This document shows, one piece after another, positions 24,586 through 36,271 of a stretch of DNA of 64,000 nt (positions within the stretch are counted from its first letter, which is position 1; every line of letters begins with the position of its first letter). The notes beneath the pieces are model-generated. The model was not told the DNA's origin, did no database searches, and saw only the letters and a list, made by a program, of their open reading frames with translations. Location: assembly GCF_003369915.1 (NCBI RefSeq), contig NW_022881603.1, forward strand, positions 15,762,935 through 15,826,934, given 5' to 3'. The position numbers and the translations under genes are program-made. This stretch comes from Drosophila miranda (taxonomy: Eukaryota > Arthropoda > Insecta > Diptera > Drosophilidae).

Positions 24586-25833
24586 ATGGGGGACCCCCCA
24601 GATCGAGGGCCTAGACTCTCTCCCCAAATTGAAACCCTTCTACAAACACCTGGACCGAAATTCGTCAACATCTCGAGAACAGATCCCAACAAAGACCTCA
24701 ACCTGGTATCCTCCTTTCTCATAAAAAAACAAGTTGACTACACCTGTGGATGTGAAGTCGAAATCTGCAAAAAAATAAGAAACGGAACAATTTTGATAAA
24801 GACGAAAACAAACATACAAGCGAAAAAACTAATACACCTAAAATCTCTTGCAAGCGACATCAACGTCAACGTCACAATACACAACTCTCTTAACTACTCA
24901 AAGGGCGTCGTTTACTCTAACGATTTAAGAGGCATTGAAGAAGACAAAATCCAATTAGAACTTGCTCACCAACAGGTGTCCGAAGTAAAGAAAATCTTGA
25001 AAAGAGAAAACGGATCTCTTAAAGAGACTGGCGTCTGCATATTAACATTCAACCTACTAACCCTACCGGAGTACATAATGATTGGATACCAAAGAGCCCA
25101 AGTCAGGCAATATATACCACTTCCAATGAAATGCAACAATTGCTTCCAGTTTGGACACCTCCAAAAATTCTGCAAAAACAAAAAACTTTGCTTCAATTGC
25201 GGAGAGGACTTTCACATTGACACGACCACACAAGAGAAATGTAACAAAACCCAGCACTGCATTAACTGCAATAACGACCAGCACTCTTCGAACCCACATA
25301 ACCACAGCAAAAAATTCCCTATCTTTATCACTCAATACGAACTCCAAGCAATTAAAACCACAAACAAATGCGACAACAAAACAGCCCTCTCAATACTACG
25401 GACACGGAACACAGATAATACACCCCACTTATTCTCTTCAGTCACCAAAACCACACAGGCCTCTACGCATTCCCAACAACAATACACAGCATCACAACAT
25501 CAACACACAACACCACAACAACAACAACACACAGCATCACAAAAACAACAGCACCCCCAGCAAGCATCCACATCCAAACGCCAAACTGTATCGTACTCTG
25601 ATATCGACTCAGACATAGACAGTAAAATAAACACCCTATCAAATTCCCATAAAAACAGCACAACCTCTAACGATGTAAAAATTCTACCACTAACTACCAC
25701 TAAGCGCAGATTAGCAGCAATTAAGGCTGCGGAAAAACTAAAAAGCTCAAGCAGCAAAAAAACAAGACAGAAGAACCCCAATACTGACGCCTTGAGTAGC
25801 AACAACTGCTCAATGGAAATAGAATCCGACTAA
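24586..25833 (+). CDS. I-element ORF1 (nucleocapsid-like RNA-binding protein)
   Basis: This intact 415-residue frame starts at ATG 24586, about 180 nt inside the element. Three zinc knuckles sit at about residues 184-235: CNNCFQFGHLQKFC, CFNCGEDFH with a later Cys, and CINCNNDQHSSNPHNH. The C-terminal third is rich in Gln, Thr, Ser and Lys. In the I clade such ORF1 proteins bind element RNA and act as chaperones during target-primed reverse transcription. No stops or frameshifts are visible, so ORF1 is better kept than ORF2. It ends 63 nt before ORF2. Confidence 0.85.
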   Translation: MGDPPDRGPRLSPQIETLLQTPGPKFVNISRTDPNKDLNLVSSFLIKKQVDYTCGCEVEICKKIRNGTILIKTKTNIQAKKLIHLKSLASDINVNVTIHNSLNYSKGVVYSNDLRGIEEDKIQLELAHQQVSEVKKILKRENGSLKETGVCILTFNLLTLPEYIMIGYQRAQVRQYIPLPMKCNNCFQFGHLQKFCKNKKLCFNCGEDFHIDTTTQEKCNKTQHCINCNNDQHSSNPHNHSKKFPIFITQYELQAIKTTNKCDNKTALSILRTRNTDNTPHLFSSVTKTTQASTHSQQQYTASQHQHTTPQQQQHTASQKQQHPQQASTSKRQTVSYSDIDSDIDSKINTLSNSHKNSTTSNDVKILPLTTTKRRLAAIKAAEKLKSSSSKKTRQKNPNTDALSSNNCSMEIESD

Positions 25834-26032
25834 AACTAACAGATCAAGTAAAAACAACCCAAATAATCAGCACTCAAGAGATAAAAACTTACAAAAATGA
25901 CTCTGACAATAATCCAATGGAACCTTCGAGGCTACATAAACAACTATAATGAATTACAAATTATTATTAAACAATACCAACCGCATATAATTGCATTACA
26001 AGAAACACATTTATTTAATATTCACAATCAGG

Positions 26033-27150
26033 CAGGCTCCGTTTTTCATTTACTTTTGCGGATTGCGTTTTCAGCCAAAACGTTTCGTTTTCGTTTTAAG
26101 GTGCTCCAGTTTTCACATATTTTTTTTATCGATATGTTTCTTTTTTCATCGTTTCTGGCAAACAAAAACAGCTGACCTGGCTGCTTTGTAAAAATACAGC
26201 GTGATTAAAATGCCTTTTATTTTTTCAATTGCTTGTTTTGAAGCAAAACGATTGCAGAAATTACGTGATCTAAGAAGATCTAGACATCTTAGATGCAACA
26301 CTTGTGTATTTATCATGTCTGACGAACTGTGAGTAACAGCATGCGTATTGAAAACTAAATTGCTAATGGTAAAGCTTTCAGATTTGTGAAGTCATTTCGG
26401 ATCGACAAAAAAACTTTCAAAATGATTTTGGAGAAAGTTCAACCCCATTTAGGTGTTACCAGGAAGTTATCTCCCTCTACGCAATTGGCTTCAGCAATGC
26501 GATATCTCGCCACTGGCTGCTACCAGTGGGCAGTTGCCAAAGACCACCATATAAACATTGGACGCAGTACATTTGGAAAGATTCTTCACAAACTTATTCC
26601 GTTGATGGACAGGCTGTTATGTGTTGAGTTCATTTCGTTGCAGATGAATAATCATCAATTGCAACAATCATATGAATATTTCTATCGAAACTTTAAATTG
26701 CCTCGAATTGGTGCCTGTGTGGATGGAACTCACATCAGAATACTAAAGCCTGTACAAAACCACTCCGTGTTCTATAATAGGAAAGGATTTTATAGCATGA
26801 ATGCCATGGTGGTGTGTAACTACAACATGGAGATAATTGCTATTGATGCCACGCACCCTGGTTCCTGCCATGACTCCTTCATTTGGAATCACTCCCCTGC
26901 TAGGGAATATTTATCCACGACCATTAATGGGTTTGTTTTGGCTGATTCGGGCTACGCTCTAGAGAGTTTTGTTCTGACTCCTTATAGGAGCGCGGAGATA
27001 GCCACCTATCAGCACAGATTCAACATAAAGCATACTGGAGCACGAAATATTATAGAACGCACCATTGGAGTCCTTAAAAGCCGTTTCCGTTGCTTGCAAC
27101 GCACTTTAAATTACCCACCAATATTTTGTTGCCAAATTATAAATATAAAT
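26033..27150 (+). mobile_element. PIF/Harbinger DNA transposon, right end lost
   Basis: It sits in the endonuclease region of the I-like element. The left edge is near GGCAGGCTCCGTTTTTC (about 26031). The right edge is placed where transposase similarity stops (about 27150), because no inverted copy of the left end is found. Only the transposase gene is present; the Myb-like partner gene of autonomous Harbingers is absent. Edges are approximate. Confidence 0.75.
26127..26134. promoter_or_regulatory. DRE octamer TATCGATA upstream of transposase
   Basis: A perfect TATCGATA, the palindromic binding site of the Drosophila factor DREF, lies 76 nt upstream of the transposase ATG. DRE sites mark many housekeeping and proliferation promoters, so it could drive the transposase. 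Function is inferred. Confidence 0.45.
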
Positions 27151-27195
27151 TATATATATTATACCCATTCCCATCAACTTCTCACTTTACGCTAA
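26210..27195 (+). CDS. Harbinger transposase (DDE_4/HARBI1 type), two exons
   Basis: Exon 1 is 26210-26328 (ATG at 26210). A 53-nt intron (GTGAGT at 26329, TTTCAG ending 26381) rejoins the frame at 26382, giving about 310 residues. The usual HARBI1 length is about 350. Family blocks in order: a helix-turn-helix-like N-terminal region (KTFKMILEKVQPHLG), GACVDGTHI (first catalytic Asp), YNRKGFYSMN, DATHPGSCHDSFIW, LADSGYAL (second Asp) and NIIERTIGVLKSRFRCL (Glu). All three acidic residues are present and there is no stop. The last about 15 residues (after CCQIIN) read into I-element DNA, so the natural C-terminus is lost. The intact frame suggests recent activity or a young insertion. Confidence 0.85.
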
Positions 27196-28956
27196 AAACT
27201 ACTCTCCCAATTTTGGGGGAGCAGCAGTCATCATACACAACTCAATCCAATCGAATGAAATACATTTACAAACTGACTTCGATGCAACTGCTATTGAAGT
27301 TGAATCGAAGAAAAAATTTAAAATAATTTCTGCATACATATCGCCAAGCCAAAATTTTAACGAAAGTAACCTACACAATGTTCTCAGCAACAACTCAAGC
27401 TCACTTATTTTAGGTGATTTCAACAGTTGGAGCAAACTTTGGGGCTCACCAAAAAATAACGCAAGAGGCAATACAGTAGCCAAATTCCTAAATAACACCA
27501 ACTTTATACTCTTAAACGACAAATCCCCCACACACTTTACCACACACAATACATACACACATATTGACCTATCATTTTGCTCTCCAGACTTATTCCAATA
27601 CGCTAACTGGAAAATCATCGACGACCTTCACGGAAGTGACCATTTCCCTATCCTCATTACACTCTTTAACAATAACAAACAGAATAAAACACAAAACAAC
27701 CCAATCTTCAAAATAAACTCAGCCAACTGGGATGCATTTAAGGACAAAACTGATTACTTTAATACAAAAAATTCGCCCTCAAACAATATCAATAAAGAAT
27801 CATCATGTCTAAATAAAATTCTACTACAAAGCGCCCATCTTACCATCCCACAAACATCAATTAAAACCCATCCCAGAAACGTTCCCTGGTGGAACAATGG
27901 ACTGCAAACTCTCAACAACGAAAGAAAACAAGCATGGAACAAACTAAAAAAACACATTACAACTACAAACATAATTAGATTTCGAAAAGCAGCGGCAAAA
28001 TTTAAAAAAGAAATTAAATCTGCCAAAAATAAGTCACTCTCCTCTTTTACTTCAGAAATCCAACCACAAACAAAGACAAGTCAAACCTGGTCAAATATAA
28101 GACGCTTTTGTGGACTGAATAATATGAAAAACATCCATACAATTATCCATCCGACCACTTTACAGCCAACTTCAGATGATCCCTCCATTGCCAATTCATT
28201 TGCTGAATACTGGTCTGATCAGTCCAAAGATTCCAACTTCTCACCCATGTTCACTAACAACAAATATTCAATTTCAACATATCAAAGCTCTCCTCCATCG
28301 CAATCTGCTTAGAAAATAGAATCAGATATCACTTCCATAGAACTTTCCTCCGCACTCTCAAGCTTAAAGGGCCATACACCAGGTATTGATCGAATCTCCT
28401 ACCCAATGATTGCAAATACATCCCCAGCAGTTAAGGATAGAATTTTAAAACACTACAATAATATACTTAATAACTATATACCCCATGGCCGTCAGCCATT
28501 GGGTGCTACAGGGGGACAAACGGATGACGGGTCGGCTCGCACAACTGTGAACTCGGCGCAGGCGCAGCCGCTCCGGTTAGTAATACCCGGTGCGGTCTGC
28601 GTCTCACACCCCCCACTAGGACACAGAGGGTTGCGAGCGAACCGTCACCCGCCGTAACTGTGCACACCGGTGGAAGTGCGACTATACTCTCCCCGTGAGG
28701 GCGGCTGGAAACAGGTCCTAGCACGGTCATGTCTCTGCTAGGATGCTGGCGAATGGTAGTCGGGCGGAGAGAAGAAAACTCTCAGTGAAATTACCCCAAT
28801 CCAAGGTGACACTGTTATATGCCGAGGGATGCATGGCCGGGGGGGTGCCCGGTCGCTAATATGCGGACTCTGGATACCTGCCGACCTCCAGTTTAAATCA
28901 GGCTTCCCGGGGCAAGCGGGCTATGCCTCGGGTGACCAACCCCTTCCCGCCTACTC

Positions 28957-30418
28957 GTGGGAACAAAAATGCCAAACATATCAAAAATACCAAATAAAAA
29001 CACCGCAAAGGAGCTCGGTACTCCTCTTAAAGTACCGGAGGGACAAGCCAATCCCTCTGCACCAGCGCCTGGGAAACCGGGTCCAAAGAAGACGGGGAAG
29101 GAGACTGAGTCGGTCCACCGTCTTCAGGCAGCAGCCGCAGCGAGGGGGGGCCCGAAAAGCCAATCGGGTCCTTCCAAGTCGGGTGGCTCCAAGGGCGAAG
29201 CGGATACCGGGGTGGCTGCCAAGCAGAGCGTAATCGCGGCTGGTAAGCGCACCGGGACCGAAGAACCCATGGGAGCCCCGGCGGGCAGCGTCTCTGCACC
29301 ACGGGGTGGAAAGCCGTCGTACCAGGACAGGAGACGAGCGGCTTTCATCCTGTCCAACGAAGACCCGAACTTCAAGGCGTCAGCCGAAGGAAAGGAGCAG
29401 AGGCTGTGGGCCTGCTCAATCCTTCCACTGTTCCAGCCAGCCAAAGCCGGAAAGGGCGCAGCCAAGGCCGCCAACAAGCGGCAACGCTCAGCGGAGGACC
29501 CCGCAAATCAGCCAGGCCAAGCCCAGCAAGCCAAGCGGGTGAAGACCCACCTCACGAACCGGTCGTTCGCTGAGGTGGCGAGGGGCAGGACCCTGATCGG
29601 TGTCCTGGACAGGGGCGCCGAGGACGGCCATGTCCCTCGCGATAAGTGGCACCTGGTGGAGAACGAGCTCCAGGACCGGTTCCTACTGGAACTGGAGGAG
29701 AACGGCGGACCACCGCCAAAGTGTGAGGACGCAGGGTGGCATCAAGGCAAGGTGAAAGCCATCGCCTGCCAAGACGCTCGCTCTGCGGCCCTCTACATGA
29801 AGGCGGTGGCGGCCCTAAAAGAGGTCTATCCAGGGGCGAAACTGGAGGCCGTGAAGTGGGAAGATGTCCCTAGTCGCCCGAGAGCCAGAGCGTGGGTCTC
29901 GGCTTAGCCTGCAGAGCCTGAGAAGATCCTCAGGTTACTGCAGGTCTGCAACCCCCACCTTCCACCTTCCTACATCCGATTGGAAGGTGGCAAAGGTGGA
30001 GGATATCCAAGGGCAGAGGCGCCAGATTATCCTCGTCCTAAATGAGGAATCCATTGATCTCCTCGCAAAGTCGGACGGTGTAGTGGATTATGGCTACAAG
30101 AAGGTCACCATATCCACTTACAAGTTCGATCGCAAGGGCAGGCAAGCGGAGGTCGAGCCAGACCCGGAGCTGCCGGAGATCCCGAAAGAGGGGGCCTCGT
30201 GCGAGGAAGACAACCCGGCGTCGGATGCGGCGTCCATGATGTCGGACGATATCTTGGACGACTACGCGTTCGACGAGAGCGACCTAGCCAGAGGTCTCAG
30301 CCACATCGTTGTCGGGGAGGAGCCGGAGTCCCCTGACAGCGATCTAGAAGAAACAATGGTGGAGGCGAGCCTCAGGAATGTCGTTGACGCTCCTGCAGAT
30401 AAACCTCCACCATTGTAA
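28957..30418 (+). pseudogene. LOA copy A ORF1
   Basis: It starts MPNISKIPNKN at 28957. It has a Lys/Ala/Pro-rich N-terminal half, then a block shared with copy B (SFAEVARGRTLIGVLDRG; YMKAVAALKEVYPGAKLEAV; PSRPRARAWV). An in-frame TAG at 29905-29907 interrupts it, and a small frameshift near 29950-29965 moves the rest (SDWKVAKVEDIQGQ to ADKPPPL) into another frame that ends at 30418. No zinc knuckle is present. The family role is RNA binding. Confidence 0.8.
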
Positions 30419-33400
30419 GGCAGCATGCGCTGCTGTACTGCTCCACCTGGCCAAGGGTGGAGCCGACATAGTCCTCATTCAGGAGCCCTGGATCCTCGGA
30501 AACAGGGTCTCCGGTCTGAGGACTTCTGACTACAAGCTATATGTAGCTGAAACCGCAGGTAAAATTCGTACCTGCATTCTTGCAAAAAGAGAGTTGCACC
30601 TATTTTTGCTCCCAAATTTCAGCAATGAAGACCACACCGCAGTGAGCCTCGAAGGCCAGGAGCGCTCACTGAGGATCTGCTCCGCATACATGGGGCATGA
30701 ACAACCAGACCCCCCTCCACACGCGCCTCTCCGGGCTCTAATCGCAGACTGCTCGGCCAAGGACATCGGCCTAATTGTGGGGTGCGATGCCAATGCACAT
30801 CACTGTCAGTGGGGAAGCACTGACACAAACGAAAGGGGTGAGTACCTTTTCAGTTACTTACTGACCACTCAGATGGTCTTACTAAACCGGGGTAGTGATC
30901 CCACCTTTATCATTAAAAACCGCAAGGAGGTCCTGGACCTCACGCTCCGGAAAGCCTCCCGGAGACTCTTCAATAAAGCTAAGGCTGAAAACGTTGAGCA
31001 AAACTGGGCCGAATACAAGGCCAGTCTGTCAACCTACAACAAAGAACTTAGAAAAGCCAAACGCGCCTCCTGGCGTAAGTTTTGCAGCGAAATCGAGAGT
31101 AACTCAGAAGCCTCACGCTTGCGCAGAGTTATCTCGAAGACAACACCCACCCTGGGCTACTTGAAGAACACCGACCAGTCGTGGACTACGTCCAGCGAGG
31201 AGTCGCTAAATCTTCTCCTAAATACCCACTTCCCTGGCTGCGATGAAAACAGACCCAACTACCTCGCGCCTCCTTCTGTCGCCTCAAATGCCATCTTGGG
31301 ACTGCTAAGCCAGGAGAACATTTCCTGGGCGATCAGAAGCTTTAAACCCTACAAGTCCGCGGGGCCAGACGGCATTTTCCCTGCCCAACTGATTCACGCG
31401 GGACATAAAGTCATTAACTGGCTCAAAATAATTTACGAGGGAATCTTCTCCCACGGGTGCATTCCTGACACCTGGCTTCAGACCAAAGTCGTATTCATAC
31501 CCAAGGCAGGCAAGCCCTCGCACACTGCCCCAAAAGATTTCAGACCCATAAGTCTATCGTCTTTTCTTCTAAAGGCGATGGAGCGGCTCCTGGGGCTGCA
31601 TCTAACGGCGTGCATTCCGTCCAGTCTGATCTCAGACTCCCAGCATGCCTATCGGAAGGGAAGATCCACCGAAACGGCCCTACACTCGATCACATCGATC
31701 ATCGAAGCATCCCTTAATTTTAAGGAGTACACCCTAGTAGCCTTCCTCGACATAGAAGGCGCCTTTAACAACATCCTTCCGACCGCCATCACGGGCGCAC
31801 TGACGGATCTGGGCGTTGACTCCAGGACGGTGAGCCTGATCGATCAGATGCTACAATGCAGGACGGTTGAGGCATCACTGGGGACGTCAACGTGTACCAG
31901 ATTTGTCAGCAGAGGCACACCGCAGGGCGGAGTCCTCTCGCCCCTCCTATGGAACGTGGCAGTGAACACACTGCTGCGGGAGATAGAGGGGGTGGCTGCC
32001 GTGTGGTGGCGTACGCGGACGATGTTGCCATAGCATTCTCCGGAAAATTTCCGCAGACATTGTGTGAGTGCATGACAAGTACTCTCACGAAAATGTCGAA
32101 ATGGGCAGACAAATGCGGGTTAGGCGTCAACCCGTCTAAAACGGAACTGGTGCTTTTCACTAGGAAGTACAAAGTTCCGGTACTGATTCCCCCAAGACTA
32201 TGTGGGGAAACGCTAGTCTTCAGCAACAACGCCAAGTATCTTGGCCTAATCCTCGATAGAAAGCTCGATTGGAAATTGAGCATAGAGGATAGAGTAAAGA
32301 AGGCCACAGTGGCCCTCTATACTTGCAGGAAAGCCATCGGACTAAAATGGGGAATGACCCCCTATATAGTTCGGTGGCTCTACACCGCCATCATACGACC
32401 AATCATGCTCTATGGAGTGGTGGTATGGTGGCCAGCCTTGGACAGAAGGACATGCCTCAATAAACTCAGCAGAGTTCAACGCATGGCAGAGCTATGCATA
32501 ACTGGCGGGCTACGCACTACTCCAGGGGAAGCCCTGGATACTGTGCTGGACCTCCTCCCTGTGGATCTCATGGGAAAGAAGGTGGCAACACTTTCCGCCC
32601 TCAGAATGAGAGAAGCCAGACTGTGGAAAGCATCCGCGGTTGGGCACTCGGGAATCCTGATGAGACTCCCGCAATTACCAGAGAGGACAGATTACTGTAT
32701 CCCCAGTGATCACCTCTCGACGCCCTTCCAGGTATCAATCCCATCTAGGGAGGACTGGGAGATGGGCGAACCAGGACCTGCAAATGCGGTCCACTTCTAC
32801 ACTGATGGCTCAAAGCTAGACGGCCGCGTGGGAGGCGGAGTCTACTGCAGCGAGCTGAACATCAGTCATTGCTTCAGGCTCCCGGATCACTGTAGTGTGT
32901 TCCAAGCGGAGGTTGAAGCCATCAAGGAGGCCATTTCGATCGTCTCCAAATTACTTCTAGATACGCACTTAGTGTGCGTCTTCTCGGACAGCCAAGCAGC
33001 TATCAAAGCTCTAGGCTCAATATCGTCGAACTCAGCGACTGTAAATGACTGCCGCAGGTCTCTGCACGAGATCGCAGAGCAGTTAGATCTCTTCCTTATA
33101 TGGGTCCCCGGCCACAGGGACATCGAGGGGAATGACGCCGCCGACGAGCTAGCCAGGCAGGTTACTACGATTCCTCTCCTACCGGAGAGGGAGCAAGTAG
33201 CGATGCCCTTGGCTACGTGCAGGCTCCTAACGCACGAATTGTTCGAGCAAAATGCCAATAGGAGATGGCAGCAAACCGTTTCCTGTAAAGTCTCAAGATT
33301 GATATGGCCATATCGATCGAAGAAGCGCTCAGCAGAGCTGTATAAACTCAGCAGAGCACAGTGCTCTGCAGTTACTAGAGCCATCACGGGACACTGGCAG

Positions 33401-33634
33401 ATCGGCACTCACGCCTCTAGACTGTCAATCCCTCATAACGACTTCTGCAGGAGTTGTCGCGACGAGGAGGAGGAGGAATCGGTCCCCCACTTCTTCTGCC
33501 ACTGCCCAGCCCTTGGAAATCGTCGTCTTCGAATTCTCGGGGCCGCTTTCCTCACGGACATTTCGGACCTGTCCGTAATCAAACCAGGGACCTTGTCCAA
33601 ATACATCCAAGCCACCGGATGGGACTGCCCTTAA
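30378..33634 (+). pseudogene. LOA copy A ORF2 (endonuclease/RT/RNase H)
   Basis: It begins inside the end of ORF1. The endonuclease starts with LLQINLHHCKAA, IQEPW and GCDANAHH. Compared with copy B, about 120 residues are missing after RKEVLDLTL, including the SDH catalytic motif, as an in-frame loss. The reverse transcriptase has AFLDIEGAFNN and GTPQGGVLSPLLW. A one-base loss in a G run near 31988-31993 shifts the frame just before VAYADD, so the RT active site and the rest lie in the frame 31892-33634. RNase H follows (FYTDGSK, FQAEVEAI, FSDSQAA, WVPGHRDIEGNDAADE), and the C-terminal Cys/His finger (CRSCRDEEEEE...HFFCHC) is intact. Confidence 0.85.
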
Positions 33635-33791
33635 CCTGCAGTAGTATGCTCTCACGGTTCGGGCAACGCGAAGGGGCACATGCCCATGCGGCAACACAAC
33701 GGACCTTTTATAGGTCCAAGTGAGCTTGGGGGCGGGAGGCTCTTATCCCCCCCCCCCCCCCTCCCGGATACCGCCTTAACCTAACCTAACC
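33635..33791 (+). other. LOA copy A 3' UTR with CCTAA-type tail
   Basis: Non-coding. It contains a 15-C homopolymer at 33747-33761 and ends in CCTTAACCTAACCTAACC next to the target duplication. Confidence 0.75.
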
Positions 33792-36012
33792 TATACCCCA
33801 AACTTACAAAATAGGTCTTGTTATACCAATAGCTAAACCCGGCTGCATCAAAACATCAATAACCTCATACCGCCCGATTTCTCTAAACTCTTGCTTCGCA
33901 AAAGTTCTAGACAAAATCATAGCCAAGAGGTTGTGGTGGTTTGTTACTACAAACAAACATATACACACAAATCAAGTTGGTTTCAAACGTGGAAAATCAG
34001 TTACAGACAATCTAGCGTACTTAGATCATCTGATAACTGATGCATTATCCCACAAACAACATTTGTCAATAGTGTCATTAGATTTCAATAAAGCCTTTGA
34101 CAAAATTGGACTACATGCAATAACTACTCAACTCCAAGAATGGAATATCGGCCCAAAAATACTTAACTATATAATTAATTTTATGAGCAAGAGAAAAATC
34201 AAATGTCGCGTAGCAAACAACCTATCGAGCACTTTTCCTCTGCATAACGGAATCCCCCAGGGATCACCGATATCAGTTATTATATTCTTAATAGCATATA
34301 ATAAACTAGCAAACCTCATTACTATCCAACGAAATCTCACATTCACAGCCTATGCAGACGATTTTCATATTATTGTCAAATTTAAAAAAAACCAAACCCA
34401 AGAAAATTTAAATCTCGATGATCTATTCCAAAAAATCGACGAATGGTGTTCATTTTCAGGCTCATCCTTATCATTTGATAAATGCAAACACTTACATATA
34501 TGCCGTAAACATAACTGTAAATGCACAATAACAACAAGAAACCTAAACATTCCGAGCGTAGACCACTTAAAAATATTAGGACTCACATTCGATTCAAAAT
34601 ATAGATGGACTAAACACATAGAAGACTTAGCTAGCTCTCTCTCAAACAAAATTAATATAATAAAATGTCTCTCCAGTAACAAGTTCAATTGCAATACACT
34701 AATATCAATCACAAAAGCAATAATAGTTTCTAAAATTGACTACGGACTAGTATTTTACGGCAATTCCTCAATAACTTGGCTTAAAAAAATTCAAACCATC
34801 CTAAACTGTGCAGTAAGGATAGCTTTGGGAGCATTCAGGACAACCCCGGTTACAAATCTTTTAATGGAAGCTAACATAAACACAGTTGCAGATCGACGTT
34901 ACTTTCTACAAGCCAAACTAATAAAAAACCTTTATTTTCCAAACAACTCACCTCTTCACAAAATCTCAAAGTCCCTCCAAAGCAGAATCCACTTCAACAA
35001 CAAAATACCTTCAGCAATAACTTACTCACTACAACATTGCAAAAAACAAAACATAAGCCTTCTCATAAAACCCGAGATAAAAACTAAGCTACCTTTCTGG
35101 AAATTCCAACCAAATACCATAAATACCGAACTTGAAAAACTAGACAAAAATAATACACACTACTCTATATACCAACAACACTTTCTTACCATCAAAAACC
35201 AATTTAATGATCACACTTTTCTGTTTACGGATGGATCAAAAACCATAAGTACCACATCATTTGCAATCACAACGGAAAAAAACACCTTAAAAGTGGGCTT
35301 ACTACAAATTTTTTCTTCAATTTACTCTGCCGAAATCATAGCCATATTCGAGGCAATACAAATTGTTAAAGCTATGCGCGGGAAATATATGATATGTTCA
35401 GACTCTCTATCCTCTCCTCAAGCCATAGGCAACCCCGATAACTTCAACTATTATGAATCTAAAATTAGATATCTTCTAATGCAACTACATCCAAAAATAA
35501 AACTACTCTGGATCCCAGGTCATAAAAACATAAAAGGAAATGAACTAGCAGACCAAAAAGCGAAATCAGCTTCAATAATGCCCCTTACATACACACACAA
35601 TAACAATATATCAGACATTAATAAACACCTCAAGACAAAAATGCTTAAAAACAAACTTATAAAACTAACCAACCAAATAACAGCCGACAAATTCACCAAA
35701 AGACTAGACCAAAACACCACATCAAGGATAAAACAAACAAAAATAATTAGACTAAGACTAGGACATACAAGAATAACTCACCAACATTACCTAGACCCAA
35801 CCAAAATAAATACTTGTACGCATTGCCTGAACAACGTTCCAGTAACTTTAGAACACCTACTCAAAGACTGCCCATCCTCACAACTCACAGACAAACGTTT
35901 CAAAATCTTCGCTAACAATAATCCGCTGACATTCCTCTCTAAACCAACTAAAACTGAAATAGACCTAATCATAAAATATCTAAAAGAATCCAACTTATAT
36001 CCATTAATCTAA

Positions 36013-36148
36013 CTCTAATATAAAACCCATGGAATACATCTCACATATAATAAATATTATATAATAAACATAACATAATAACAACATAGCCGAAGGTCAT
36101 AGTAACCAGTGCTATCACTAATAAGCTAGGTTAATAGTTTTAACTCTA
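36013..36148 (+). other. I-element 3' UTR, first part
   Basis: AT-rich untranslated DNA after the ORF2 stop, ending in AGTTTTAACTCTA, the left copy of the LOA copy B target duplication. It continues at 41698-41743 into the TAAATAAA tail. Confidence 0.75.
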
Positions 36149-36271
36149 GGTTAGGTTAGGTTAGGTTGAGGCGGCTGCCGGGCTCGCTCGGAACCCGTCA
36201 CACTTAGGCCGGTTTCGGCCCGTTGTGATACCGCATAGGATCATTTCCTTCCTGCGTTGTGAGACTTCCTG

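Larger units (their letters stand above)
28486..33791 (+). mobile_element. LOA-clade non-LTR retrotransposon, copy A
   Basis: It is flanked by the perfect 9-bp duplication TATACCCCA (28477-28485 and 33792-33800) inside the I-element ORF2. A 470-nt 5' UTR is followed by ORF1 and ORF2 overlapping by 41 nt, with endonuclease, reverse transcriptase and RNase H, then a 157-nt 3' UTR with a 15-C run (33747-33761). The tail is CCTTAACCTAACCTAACC. RNase H after the RT fits the LOA/Bilbo group. It is defective: ORF1 is broken, the endonuclease is partly deleted, and there is a frameshift before the RT active site. Confidence 0.85.
25897..36012 (+). pseudogene. I-element ORF2 (endonuclease, reverse transcriptase, RNase H), split
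   Basis: The frame is in four parts. The endonuclease N-terminus (25897 to about 26032) includes IIQWNLRGY and ALQETHL. The endonuclease C-terminus and linker (about 27157-28485) carry GDFNSW, HIDLSF and GSDHFP. The reverse transcriptase (33792 to about 34800) carries QGSP and the catalytic YADD at about 34351-34362. RNase H (about 35220-35570) has FTDGSK, SAEIIAI, CSDS and a WIPGHKNIKGNELAD block. A CxxC...H...C finger (CTHCLNN, about 35815) precedes the stop at 36010-36012. An in-frame TAG sits at 28310-28312. The LOA insertion interrupts the RT, and the frame resumes correctly when the insert and one TSD are ignored. Confidence 0.85.

Noticed and set aside
28486..28956. LOA copy A leader as a structured RNA gene
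   Set aside because: No tRNA or rRNA signature; it is in the place of the element's 5' UTR.
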